From positions 77,123 through 141,122 of the forward strand of contig JAEENX010000007.1 of the NCBI GenBank assembly GCA_016283935.1: a stretch of DNA of 64,000 bases, given 5' to 3'. The position numbers and the translations under genes are program-made. This document shows positions 31,000 to 41,026 of the stretch, piece after piece. The notes under the pieces were generated by a model. That model was not told the DNA's origin. It did no database searches and saw nothing but the letters and a program-made list of their open reading frames with translations. Source of the DNA: Bacilli bacterium. GTDB lineage: Bacteria > Bacillota_I > Bacilli_A > RF39 > UBA660. Position 1 is the first letter of the stretch; the number at the start of each line of letters is the position of its first letter.

Positions 31000-31016
31000 T
31001 TAATAATAAAAAGGAC

Positions 31017-31832
31017 TTATTTAAGTCCTTTTTTCTTTTGTATAATACTTTTCTTATATTCACTTTCTAATACTTTTAAGAATATTTCTTTATGTTTATT
31101 AAATACTTCTTTTTTCTTATCATCCATTGTATGAACTAAATAATCTACTTTTGCAAGAATATCTGATTCAATATCTTTATTTAGTTCCATTAATAATGCT
31201 AATGGCCCACATCCATTTACATGTAAGAATGTAGCTACATTTAATAATTCATCTTCATTATACATTAACATATATTGAAATCTTTCACACATCTCTATAG
31301 CATTAGGAATATTATTAGTTACAAACCAATATCTTAATAAATCTTGTGTACTACATGTGCGTTCTATTTCGTCATAGTATTGACTTGTAATATAAAGACA
31401 TCCATTTTGAATAATATATTTATTTAATCCTTCATAATATTCTTCATCTAAATATTCAAACTCTTCTGGAAGACAATATTTTAATTCTTCTCTAGGAAGT
31501 TTCTTTGATTCAAAAAATTTCAAAAAATAGCTATCATTAAATATCTTAGCTTCATATCCTACAGCAATTAATTGTTCAAATAATTCTAAATCTCTTCTAT
31601 TATCAAGTTTAATCCATTCATTGCCATATGAATCATATCTTAAAGCATCATAAGACATATTAAGTCCACATATCATAAAATTAGCTTTATAAAAATCTAT
31701 TATCTTTTGTCTGTCTTGTTTAATTTTATTTTTATTTAATTCAATATATCTAGTAATACTTTCTTGTCTATAATCACTTTTAGAATCAATATATTCACTT
31801 ATAAAATTTCTAATATGATCTTTCTTTTCCAT
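31017..31832 (-). CDS. Hypothetical protein
   Basis: 271 aa ORF, no recognised domain. Confidence 0.6.
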   Translation of the reverse strand: MEKKDHIRNFISEYIDSKSDYRQESITRYIELNKNKIKQDRQKIIDFYKANFMICGLNMSYDALRYDSYGNEWIKLDNRRDLELFEQLIAVGYEAKIFNDSYFLKFFESKKLPREELKYCLPEEFEYLDEEYYEGLNKYIIQNGCLYITSQYYDEIERTCSTQDLLRYWFVTNNIPNAIEMCERFQYMLMYNEDELLNVATFLHVNGCGPLALLMELNKDIESDILAKVDYLVHTMDDKKKEVFNKHKEIFLKVLESEYKKSIIQKKKGLK

Positions 31833-31858
31833 AGCTATCCCCTCTAAAGTGATTGCTA

Positions 31859-32626
31859 TTATACATCTTTTTTATTGATTTTTCCACTTTGATAATTATA
31901 AATAAATTTCATAACTAATTTAATTGGTAAAAATCTTTGAATAAATGTCGCAAATTTTATTTTAAATGTTGGTACTATAATTAATTTGTTTTTAAACATG
32001 TTATCAATAGCATATTTAGCAACATATTCTGCACTTACACCTTTAGATGCAAATTCTCCATGTGCAACTTGATTAAATTCAGTTTCAACAGGACCTGGAC
32101 ATAATACACTTACATGTACATTAGAATTATCATGTTTTAATTCTTCATATATAGCTTCTGTTAATCTTAAAACATAATTTTTAGTAGCATAATAAGTTGA
32201 TAATTTAGGACCAGCAGAAAAACCTGCAGATGATGCTACATTTAAAATATAACCAGAATCTTTTTCTTTAAAATCAATTAAGAATTTCTTTGTTAAATAA
32301 TGTAACGATTTAATGTTTAAATCAATCATATTAAATTCAGTTTCTAAATCTGTTTTATCAAAATCACCAAATAAACCAAATCCAGCATTATTAATTAATA
32401 TATCTATGTCTTCATCTTTAACTGAATTATATAGTAATTCTAAATTATCATATAAGCTTATATCTAAAGGAATAACTTTTACATTTATATTTTTAAATTC
32501 CTTTTTCATTTTATCTAATCTACTTTTTCTTCTAGCAACTAATATTAAATCTATATCTTTAGATGCTAAATACTTGGCCATTTCATAGCCAATTCCAGAT
32601 GATGCTCCTGTTATTAGTGCTTTCAT
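31859..32626 (-). CDS. Short-chain dehydrogenase/reductase
   Basis: TGASSGIGYEMAKYLA, NNAGFG, YYATKNYV. Confidence 0.96.
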   Translation of the reverse strand: MKALITGASSGIGYEMAKYLASKDIDLILVARRKSRLDKMKKEFKNINVKVIPLDISLYDNLELLYNSVKDEDIDILINNAGFGLFGDFDKTDLETEFNMIDLNIKSLHYLTKKFLIDFKEKDSGYILNVASSAGFSAGPKLSTYYATKNYVLRLTEAIYEELKHDNSNVHVSVLCPGPVETEFNQVAHGEFASKGVSAEYVAKYAIDNMFKNKLIIVPTFKIKFATFIQRFLPIKLVMKFIYNYQSGKINKKDV

Positions 32627-33154
32627 TTATTTTCCTCCAACTCCTATTTTATTTAATACTTTTGAAACTGTTAAAGTAATACTATCAGCTTTTGTTAAAG
32701 CAACTTTCTTAAATATTGCTTTACCACCTACAGTCATTGAAGAAATAAATGCTGATACAATTATACTTATAATTGTACTATTAATACTAAATCTAGTACT
32801 GAAAGATATAGCTATCATAGCTCCTAAAGCACCAGATATAATACCACATACATCACCTACTATATCATTACAAACAGATGATATTCTACTACTATTCTTT
32901 ATTAAAAATAATCCTTGTTTAGCGCCTTTTATTTTCTTACTATTTAAAGCATGAAATGAAGCTTCATTTGCTGATATAACAGCTGTACCAATTACATCAA
33001 ATAATATACCAAATGCTATTGTAATAATTAATAAAATAGTTAATACTATTTCATTAAAAGTAGCTGCCATTACATTTGAAATAGCACTAAATATAATTGA
33101 TAGTATAAAAGTTAAAATAAATACAATAAAAATCCAATTATCATGTTTTTTCAT
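32627..33154 (-). CDS. Membrane protein, DUF21-like (CNNM/CorB N-terminal region-like)
   Basis: Four TM helices with ISANEASFHALN motif. Confidence 0.55.
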   Translation of the reverse strand: MKKHDNWIFIVFILTFILSIIFSAISNVMAATFNEIVLTILLIITIAFGILFDVIGTAVISANEASFHALNSKKIKGAKQGLFLIKNSSRISSVCNDIVGDVCGIISGALGAMIAISFSTRFSINSTIISIIVSAFISSMTVGGKAIFKKVALTKADSITLTVSKVLNKIGVGGK

Positions 33155-33196
33155 ATAATCACCGTATGAATATTATAACATAAAAAAAGATATGTA

Positions 33197-36100
33197 TTAC
33201 ACATATCTTTTAAATATATTACGCTTACTTATTCTAATTAATAATAAAGTTAATATTATAATTGGAATAGATAATAAATAATACGTTTTAAACTCACCAG
33301 TTGATGGGTTTTCATCAACTTTAAGTATTTCTTCTTGTACTACTTCTTTAACTCTCTTCTTATATTTATAAGTTAAAGTTTGATCTACAAGTTCTACTTT
33401 ATAATTTGATGAACTTGGTGTTTCTACTAAAGTATATTCTTCTATATTTTTAGATATAGGAGTTATTAATGTTCCAACTAAATCATTAAATATTACTTGT
33501 TCACTTATTTCTTCATTTGTATCAATATCTAAATATTTAACAATTATATTTCTATATACTTTAACATCTGTTATACCAGATGTTTCTTTTATATTAGAAT
33601 TATTATCTAATACTATACTTCCTGAAACATTATTAATAATTGGTTCATTTATTTTAGCATCAAGGAATACTATCTTTATACCTTTAGTATATTCTTTTTC
33701 AGTAGATTCTAGGTTATCAACATTATCATTTATAATCCATGTAATTGTTCTTGTAGATGAATTATATGTACCTCCATCTAAATTAGATTTTTCTTCATCT
33801 ATTTTATATGGTAATACATCTTTTATAATTACTTTAGATTCACCTAAATAATTAGATGTTTTAAACTTATAAGTTATTTTAATATTAACTTCTTCATCAA
33901 CTTCACTTATTACTTCAGGAGCTTCTACTTCAATATTTGTTATTAAATCAGAATCAATCATTTCATAGTAATATACTACTTCAGTAACTTCTGATTTAAT
34001 AGTACCTTTATAATTACTTGGAGTAATCTTTAAAGTATAATTATCAGTTACATTAGATGAAGCTGAAGTTTCATACTCTTCTCCATATAATTTAAAGTAT
34101 TCTTCTTGAGTAGCTAATTCCTTATTAGTTTCATATTGTAAGTGTTTAACAACTAATTTATATTTTTCTAATACATTTATAGTATTTAAAGATTCTCTTG
34201 TATCAGATGTATTTTCAGCATTTAAAACACTTGTAACCTTAGCTTCATACCTTTTAGCACTTATTGGTACATTCTTATAAGTAACTTTTATATTATGTTC
34301 ATAATTATAAGTTTTTATATCTATAGTAGTCGTTGAATCAACATAATTCCATGTAATAGTTTTATTACTTGAATTATATGTTCCTCCATTTACATTAGAT
34401 TTATCAATATCTATTTCATATGGAAGTTCAACTACTATATTAGTACTATATTCGCCTATTAAATCTTTAACTGAACCCGAATAAGAAATCTTATAATCTA
34501 TAGATTCAAATCTGTTTTCAATAGATTCAGGTCCCGTCATATTAACAAATCCCATTAATACAGGTGTCTTCTTTTCATATAAATAAGTTACTATTGTTTC
34601 TTCAGCTAATATATTACCTTTATAATTGCTTGGTCTTGTTTTTAACTTATAATTTGCTGGTAATTTTTCACTTATACTAACTTCATAAGATTCATTGTAA
34701 TATTTTTCAAAGACATCATTATCAGCTAATACTTTATTAGTTCCATATTCTAAATGCTTAACTATAATTTTATATTTTTCTTTTATTTCAGTTGATGTTT
34801 CTTTATTAGAAGACATAGTTCCTAATTCATTTGAAATAGTACTTATATAATTAACATTTAATGTTAATACATCAATTGGAATGTTTTTATATACTAAACT
34901 AATATCATGACTAGTACTATAATTACCTACATTTGCTGTTGTTGTTTCATATGGAGTTGTCCATGTAATCTTCTTTGTTGAATTATTATATGTTCCTCCA
35001 TCTAAATTAGATTTAGTTAGATCTATTTCATATGGAAGTTCTATAACATCAGTAATTGTTCCTGATCCAATGAAATCTTTTACAGTAGAAGCACTTACTA
35101 TACTATACGTAATAGGATCTACTCTATGTTCAATTAAATCAGTAGATGTAATTGAAACATTACTTGTTAAATTTGGATTTTTCTTTTCATATAAATAAAT
35201 TACAACTGTTTCTTCTGATTTAACAGTTCCTTTATAATTATCTGGTCTTGTTTTTAATTTATAATTACCAGGTAAATTAGAAGACTCACCTACTTCATAT
35301 GATTCATTGTAATACTTATAATATGTATCAACTGGAGCAATTTCTTTATTAGTTCCATATTCTAAATGTTTAACTGTTATTTTATATTTTTCTTTTATTT
35401 CAGTTGACTTAGAAGCAGTCTTTTCAATTTGATTAATGTCATTTATATACTCACTTACATAATTAGCATCTATATTTAAAACACTTATTGGAATATTTTT
35501 ATAAACAATACTTATTTCATGACTTGTTGTAATTGTATTAATATCTACATTTTCAACATCAACTTCTTTTATCCAAGTTATTTCTTTATCATTTTTATCA
35601 TATGTTCCACCAGCTAAATTAGATTTAGTTGTATCTATTTCATATGGTAATTGAATAGTTTCTATTAATGCACTATAACCTAAATAATCTTTAACAGTAA
35701 CTGTACTATTAACTTTATAAGTTACAGATGCTGTTCTTGAATCAATAGTATCACTTCCGGTTATAATTATTTCATTTGTTAATACAGGTGTTTTCTTTTC
35801 ATATACATAAGTAACTGTTGTTTCTTCAGCCAATACATATCCTTTATAATTATCTGGTCTTGTTTTTAATTGATAGTTTCCAGGTAATGAAGAACTTATT
35901 CCATATTCATATGATTCATTATAATATTTATAATATGTTTCCTCAGGTGCTACAACTCTATTTTCTTTGTCTAAATGTTTAACTGTTATCTTATATTTTT
36001 CATTTATTTCAGTAGATGCAGATGCACTTGAAGATTTATCATTTAAATCATTACTGATTTTACTTGTATAAGTAGCAGTCATATTTCTTGCACTTATTGG

Positions 36101-39100
36101 TATATTTTTATATACAATTCTTACTTCATGTGAAGTATCAATTGAATTAATATCAGCAGATGTTGTTGAATATGATTTAGTCCATGTAATAGTTTTTCTA
36201 TAAGCATCATATGTTCCTCCTGTAAATAATGATTTACTTATATCTATTACATATGGAAGTTCTAATACTTCAGTAACTTTACCTGTTCCAATATATTCTT
36301 TTATAGTTGATGTACTAGAAAGATTATATGTTACTTGTTTAGTTCTATTATCAATTTCACTTGTACCAGTTATATTACTTTCACTTGTTAATACAGGTGT
36401 TTTCTTTTCATATAGATAAGTTATAACTGTTTCTTCAGCAAGAACATTACCCTTGTAATTATCTGGTCTTGTTTTTAATTTATAGTTGCCAGGTAATGAA
36501 GAACTTTCTCCATATTCATATGCTTCATTATAATATTTATAATATGTTTCTTCTGGAGCTATTACATTGTTTGTACCATCTTCTAAATGTTTAACTGTTA
36601 TTTTATATTTTTCATTTACAGTAGTATATAATCCATCTACGCTTCCTGTTCCACGTGGTACATCTGTTTGATAACTGCATCCATAACTTGCTTGTGCGGC
36701 AATTTCTCTATCACTAATTGGAACATTTTTATAAACAACACTTATTGTATGATCAGTTTCAAATTCATGTTTATCTACTGAATCAATATCAGTATTAACA
36801 TGCCAGTCAACTCTATTATTTTCAGAATCATATGTTCCACCATCTAAATCAGATTTAGTTAAATCTATTTCATAATGGAATGTAAAAGATTCACCATATC
36901 CATAAGTACCAATGTAATCCTCAATACTATAGTTTGTTTTAATTGAATAAGTTACAGCATCAGTTCTATGATCAATGGCCTCAGTTGCACTTCTAGTACT
37001 ATTAAAGGATACTATTGGATCTTTATATTTGTAATAATAATTAACTTCTGTTACACCTTTGCTAATTGTTCCATTTGGTTCATCTCCATCTGTTCTATAG
37101 AACACATAATTTGGAGGAAGACTATCACTTTGTGATGTAGTATAAGTCTTACCAAATAGAAGATTATCATATACTTCATCTGGAAGGAATGGAATAACTT
37201 GACCTTCAAGATAATGTTTAACAATTAATTTAGCTGGTAAAGATACTGTTGCAACATTTGAGTTTATTCCTACTACATCAGGAATGATGTTATTAGTTGA
37301 ATCTAATGCATTCCATTCAACCCATGAACCATTGTAAGTACGATATTTAGTACCACTTATTGCAGATGGAGATCTCATGATTACTTCTACATAAGTCAAA
37401 GTATCTTCAGGTAATACTGCTTTATTACCTGATCCATCTAAATATTCAAATGCTAATGATTTAACTTTAGATTTATCAGTCGAAGAATTATAAACTTTCC
37501 ATGAAGTATCACTTGATAAACTTCCTGGTTTATCATTTTCTGAATAATAAACTTTAACTGTATATCCTTGAGATTCAGCAAATGATGTGTCTACATCTTT
37601 AAATGTACCTTGGAAATAATTATTCTCACCTGCTGCTAAAACATAATTACTATCTCTCTTTATATACTTTTCTAATGAATCATATATAACCATATTAGTA
37701 ATTTTGTTTGCACCACTTCTAGCTCTTAATTTATAAGTATACTGATTATTTAAAGATACATTTACTTCTTCACCATAGTTATCTTTATCAGTCTTAGCAG
37801 TTGTTTTTAAACTTTGACTAGATTCTGTAGCTGTTGTAATTGTTCTATTAGAAACACTACGATATAAATACTCTTCTGTATCACCATTACCATTTACATC
37901 ATAAGAATCCTTTACATATCCATATTCGCCAGCTGTTCCCTTTTTAGTAAAGGAATCAATAAATGATTCAAGGGCAACATTTTTTCCATATTCACTTAAA
38001 GAATCACTATTTATATATGTTTTAAAATTAATATCCATAAAAGACATAGCTCCATAAGGATAATATACCCTGTTGGAATAATTTTTAAACCATGATAGAT
38101 CTAATGGATCATCATTTAAATCAATTGTAATTATTAACATTTGTCTATCAGAATCATTCCAATTATTAATTACTTCAAACGTCATATGTTGATTAATATA
38201 GTCTTTAAATTCATCAGAATTCATGTAACCACGATTTGTAGAGCGATATAAACTGTGATTTATTCCAGATTCAGCCCATGGACTAACATAAGAAACTTTT
38301 ACAGAAAATTCAGATTCATCATCTACATATAGTCCTTCCGACAATAATGCATATATTGTTTCTCCTTTATAATTATTAGATTGATCAGAAAAATGTAATG
38401 ATAAACCTCCTTCAGAATAATATAAATTATTATTCATATTTTTAAAAGGAATTAAATTAGCATATTGAAATGCATAACAATTTATTATTTTTCCAACATA
38501 ACTATAATATGTTCTTTTTAAATCTGTTCCAAAATGATTAAGATCATATTCATGTACGTAATCATAGCCATCTGATGTGGAATCAAGAGCAGTAGGACTA
38601 ATTAATTCGTTATCATTATAGACGGCCATCATTGGAGATATTCTGATAACATCATCTATGTCTAAATTAGTATCACTCAATCTTATAAAAGAATATGTAC
38701 TCATTGACATTGATAAATTATACTCGTGAATAGTAAAATAATAACCGCAAACCTTCTTTGGAAAATTTTCAAATATTTTCCCAGAGTTATTAAATGATTC
38801 ATATAAAGTATAATTATTTTCATTTTCATATCTAACATACAAATCAACCAAATATTTGCCATTTTTTATATTATTCCAATTACCATCTTTAAAATAATCT
38901 TGAAATAGTTTTGATTCATCTTCATTATACCCAGGAAATATAATTGTTTCATATCCGAATTCTTCGTCAGACAATTTTTTTTCAACACCATTTTTATACT
39001 TTATATATATGACATCGCTTCCTATTTGTTGTGTCAAAGTTCTTCTTGATGGATTTTTTAATTCATAATTTACTTGAAGAGGAATAATACCATTGTCTTT

Positions 39101-40276
39101 TCCTAATAAACTATAATCATAATTATTATCATACAATCTACCAGTAATATAATATTTAATTGAGTCTTCAAGTTTATATTTTGATAAATCAATATTATTA
39201 TCAAATTCTAATATTTTTTCTAAAGGAAGATTATCATCTAAATAACCACCATAATAATAATTTCCATACATTCCAACTTTAAAATTAAAATTATCATCAA
39301 CGCTTGATGGAATACCTACTGATACTCTACCAAAACACTTGGAATTCTCCGATAAATATCCTACTGGATCATGAGCATCAAATGATACAATACCTCCATA
39401 CACACAACCGGTTGTAAAATAATCATTAATTGGTTTATCTACTCCAGAATATAATATTTTTGATCCTTCTGGTAAATCAAATTTAAAATGGAAGTTTGAA
39501 TATGCCTTTGCACCACCATCTTGATTAAATTCGAAATCGTATTCAAACCATGTATAATCTCCTTCTGGTAATCCGTCATAAGAACTGTAACTATAAATCC
39601 TAGTTTTTTTTAAAACCATTTCATCATTAGTAGCATCAAATGCTATAGTAATAGGATTACTATTAACTGTTGAATTTAAAACACTGCTAAATGTACTTGT
39701 AGTATTATTTTTTAATGTAGCAGCATACATAACATATGATATTTGAATACTTCCTTCATAATTAATATTAGCAAGTATCTCATTATTATTATAAAGAATT
39801 ATCTTTGTTTTATCTGATGAATATTTATATGACCAATCGTAATAATGAGGTGAATTACCACTATAATTAATATCAGCACTAATTACTATTACATCTGACA
39901 TATAAGAAACAAGCGCACTAGACAAATTCATAAACCCAGCAAATATATTATCTACTTCAATCTCCAAATCTCCTGCTTTATATGATGCAGATAAATCTGT
40001 TTTTTTATAATTTACTTGATATGTTAAAGTTCTTTGATCTTCAAATTCGGTAGCATGCCACTCATAGTTTGTATATTGATTTTTATCTTCATCTAATAAT
40101 ACAGCAGATATTTCCATACCTGATACATCTACTGTAGATAAATATAATTTATGAACTGTTTCTCCAATATAAGTTTTAATATTTTTATAATTATATGCAC
40201 ATAAAGATAGTACTAAATCAAATAGAATAAATGCTATAACTAATACAATTATTTTCTTTCTATTTATTTTTCCCAT
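33197..40276 (-). CDS. Giant repeat-containing cell-surface protein (MucBP-like repeats) with NPSTG sorting signal
   Basis: 2359 aa; N-terminal TM/signal; repeated KYKITVKHLE..YYKYYNE.YE.GESS.LPGNYKLKTRPDNYKG...ETVVTYLYEKK units; C-term ENPSTGEFKTYYLLSIPIIILTLLLIRISKRNIFKRYV. Confidence 0.9.
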   Translation of the reverse strand: MGKINRKKIIVLVIAFILFDLVLSLCAYNYKNIKTYIGETVHKLYLSTVDVSGMEISAVLLDEDKNQYTNYEWHATEFEDQRTLTYQVNYKKTDLSASYKAGDLEIEVDNIFAGFMNLSSALVSYMSDVIVISADINYSGNSPHYYDWSYKYSSDKTKIILYNNNEILANINYEGSIQISYVMYAATLKNNTTSTFSSVLNSTVNSNPITIAFDATNDEMVLKKTRIYSYSSYDGLPEGDYTWFEYDFEFNQDGGAKAYSNFHFKFDLPEGSKILYSGVDKPINDYFTTGCVYGGIVSFDAHDPVGYLSENSKCFGRVSVGIPSSVDDNFNFKVGMYGNYYYGGYLDDNLPLEKILEFDNNIDLSKYKLEDSIKYYITGRLYDNNYDYSLLGKDNGIIPLQVNYELKNPSRRTLTQQIGSDVIYIKYKNGVEKKLSDEEFGYETIIFPGYNEDESKLFQDYFKDGNWNNIKNGKYLVDLYVRYENENNYTLYESFNNSGKIFENFPKKVCGYYFTIHEYNLSMSMSTYSFIRLSDTNLDIDDVIRISPMMAVYNDNELISPTALDSTSDGYDYVHEYDLNHFGTDLKRTYYSYVGKIINCYAFQYANLIPFKNMNNNLYYSEGGLSLHFSDQSNNYKGETIYALLSEGLYVDDESEFSVKVSYVSPWAESGINHSLYRSTNRGYMNSDEFKDYINQHMTFEVINNWNDSDRQMLIITIDLNDDPLDLSWFKNYSNRVYYPYGAMSFMDINFKTYINSDSLSEYGKNVALESFIDSFTKKGTAGEYGYVKDSYDVNGNGDTEEYLYRSVSNRTITTATESSQSLKTTAKTDKDNYGEEVNVSLNNQYTYKLRARSGANKITNMVIYDSLEKYIKRDSNYVLAAGENNYFQGTFKDVDTSFAESQGYTVKVYYSENDKPGSLSSDTSWKVYNSSTDKSKVKSLAFEYLDGSGNKAVLPEDTLTYVEVIMRSPSAISGTKYRTYNGSWVEWNALDSTNNIIPDVVGINSNVATVSLPAKLIVKHYLEGQVIPFLPDEVYDNLLFGKTYTTSQSDSLPPNYVFYRTDGDEPNGTISKGVTEVNYYYKYKDPIVSFNSTRSATEAIDHRTDAVTYSIKTNYSIEDYIGTYGYGESFTFHYEIDLTKSDLDGGTYDSENNRVDWHVNTDIDSVDKHEFETDHTISVVYKNVPISDREIAAQASYGCSYQTDVPRGTGSVDGLYTTVNEKYKITVKHLEDGTNNVIAPEETYYKYYNEAYEYGESSSLPGNYKLKTRPDNYKGNVLAEETVITYLYEKKTPVLTSESNITGTSEIDNRTKQVTYNLSSTSTIKEYIGTGKVTEVLELPYVIDISKSLFTGGTYDAYRKTITWTKSYSTTSADINSIDTSHEVRIVYKNIPISARNMTATYTSKISNDLNDKSSSASASTEINEKYKITVKHLDKENRVVAPEETYYKYYNESYEYGISSSLPGNYQLKTRPDNYKGYVLAEETTVTYVYEKKTPVLTNEIIITGSDTIDSRTASVTYKVNSTVTVKDYLGYSALIETIQLPYEIDTTKSNLAGGTYDKNDKEITWIKEVDVENVDINTITTSHEISIVYKNIPISVLNIDANYVSEYINDINQIEKTASKSTEIKEKYKITVKHLEYGTNKEIAPVDTYYKYYNESYEVGESSNLPGNYKLKTRPDNYKGTVKSEETVVIYLYEKKNPNLTSNVSITSTDLIEHRVDPITYSIVSASTVKDFIGSGTITDVIELPYEIDLTKSNLDGGTYNNSTKKITWTTPYETTTANVGNYSTSHDISLVYKNIPIDVLTLNVNYISTISNELGTMSSNKETSTEIKEKYKIIVKHLEYGTNKVLADNDVFEKYYNESYEVSISEKLPANYKLKTRPSNYKGNILAEETIVTYLYEKKTPVLMGFVNMTGPESIENRFESIDYKISYSGSVKDLIGEYSTNIVVELPYEIDIDKSNVNGGTYNSSNKTITWNYVDSTTTIDIKTYNYEHNIKVTYKNVPISAKRYEAKVTSVLNAENTSDTRESLNTINVLEKYKLVVKHLQYETNKELATQEEYFKLYGEEYETSASSNVTDNYTLKITPSNYKGTIKSEVTEVVYYYEMIDSDLITNIEVEAPEVISEVDEEVNIKITYKFKTSNYLGESKVIIKDVLPYKIDEEKSNLDGGTYNSSTRTITWIINDNVDNLESTEKEYTKGIKIVFLDAKINEPIINNVSGSIVLDNNSNIKETSGITDVKVYRNIIVKYLDIDTNEEISEQVIFNDLVGTLITPISKNIEEYTLVETPSSSNYKVELVDQTLTYKYKKRVKEVVQEEILKVDENPSTGEFKTYYLLSIPIIILTLLLIRISKRNIFKRYV
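33480..37230 (-). repeat. Tandem ~610-bp protein-coding repeat array in giant surface protein
   Basis: The 'VKHL' block recurs at about 37.21, 36.59, 35.98, 35.37, 34.76, 34.14 and 33.53 kb. Confidence 0.8.
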
Positions 40277-40309
40277 ATCTTAAACTCCACACTCTTAATC
40301 TTACCTCAT

Positions 40310-40318
40310 ATTATATCA
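40310..40318 (-). promoter_or_regulatory. Extended -10 promoter element for giant surface protein gene
   Basis: Minus strand TGATATAAT 34 bp upstream of ATG, downstream of ncRNA terminator. Confidence 0.5.
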
Positions 40319-40361
40319 TTTATGGATTTATAAATATATAAATAATAATAAATTATTGCAT

Positions 40362-40396
40362 AAAAAAACTTCAACTCGGTCTTCCCCAAATCAAAG
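40362..40396 (-). terminator. Intrinsic terminator of ~515-nt ncRNA candidate
   Basis: Minus strand CTTTGATTTGG-GGAAGA-CCGAGTTGAAG-TTTTTTT, 11-bp stem with wobbles. Confidence 0.75.
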
Positions 40397-40877
40397 TCTA
40401 TTTGTATGGTATACTATAAATCAAATTTACGGCTTAGGTCGAGAAGAGTTTCTCAACTTCCAACTCTTGATTACTCTTAAGCACTTTCGTTTTAATGGAA
40501 GTTGTTAAGCATCTCTACTTAACGTCTCGATTACCACTTAGTCCGCACCTCAATACCTATAGTATATACACGCTAGAGGTTTTCCCTAACATAAGTGACT
40601 ATTCTTATATGCTTTTGCATTAATCATTTCATGTCCATTTCGAATCAATCCCGGATTAACACTCACATCATGTACGTATTATATTATTCTCATTATTGAG
40701 TGACGCGATATAAGGAGTTATCAGCTACATGCCATTGTAGTTATCCTCATGTCTTAAATTACTATCTCACCCCAACTTGGGCAGAAGAAGCAAAATAGCA
40801 AAGTGTCATTCGACATTCTGGTGGATTTTTAGCCCCACCTTCAAATAGTATAATGACTAGCATAATGCACCACACAT
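40362..40877 (-). ncRNA. Candidate ~515-nt large structured ncRNA (unknown class; ROOL/GOLLD/OLE-like size)
   Basis: ORF-poor and visibly less AT-rich than other intergenic DNA; promoter TTGCCA-N17-TATAAT (40884-40912); many local hairpins (GGTGG..CCACC; TGTCGAATGACA; CTACAATGGCATGTAG; CTCAATAATGAG; GTTAAGTAGAGATGCTTAAC; ATGCAAAAGCAT); terminator at 40362-40396. Confidence 0.72.
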
Positions 40878-40883
40878 GTGAAC

Positions 40884-40912
40884 ATTATAGCAAATTTTTA
40901 TCATTTTGGCAA
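40884..40912 (-). promoter_or_regulatory. Sigma-A-type promoter for ~515-nt ncRNA
   Basis: TTGCCA, 17-bp spacer, TATAAT. Confidence 0.8.
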
Positions 40913-40935
40913 ATCCATAAACTAAAAAAGAATGC

Positions 40936-41025
40936 TTATAAGCATTCTTTTATTAATATAATTACGCCTGCAACGCATGTAATTACAGATAGAATAAATA
41001 TTATATTTTCCTTTAAATATTTCAT
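40936..41025 (-). CDS. Putative 29-aa single-TM micropeptide
   Basis: MKYLKENIIFILSVITCVAGVIILIKECL*, ATG immediately after pyrophosphatase stop, stop codon inside terminator stem AGAATGCTTATAAGCATTCT; not in ORF track. Confidence 0.45.
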   Translation of the reverse strand: MKYLKENIIFILSVITCVAGVIILIKECL

Positions 41026-41026
41026 C

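Noticed and set aside
33197-40276. CRISPR-like repeats
   Set aside because: The periodic similarity is ~610 bp protein-coding MucBP-like repeats, not short direct repeats with spacers; no cas genes.
40741-40760. MS2-like ACATGAGGAT hairpin
   Set aside because: The short sequence match is coincidental; the flanking bases do not form the phage operator.
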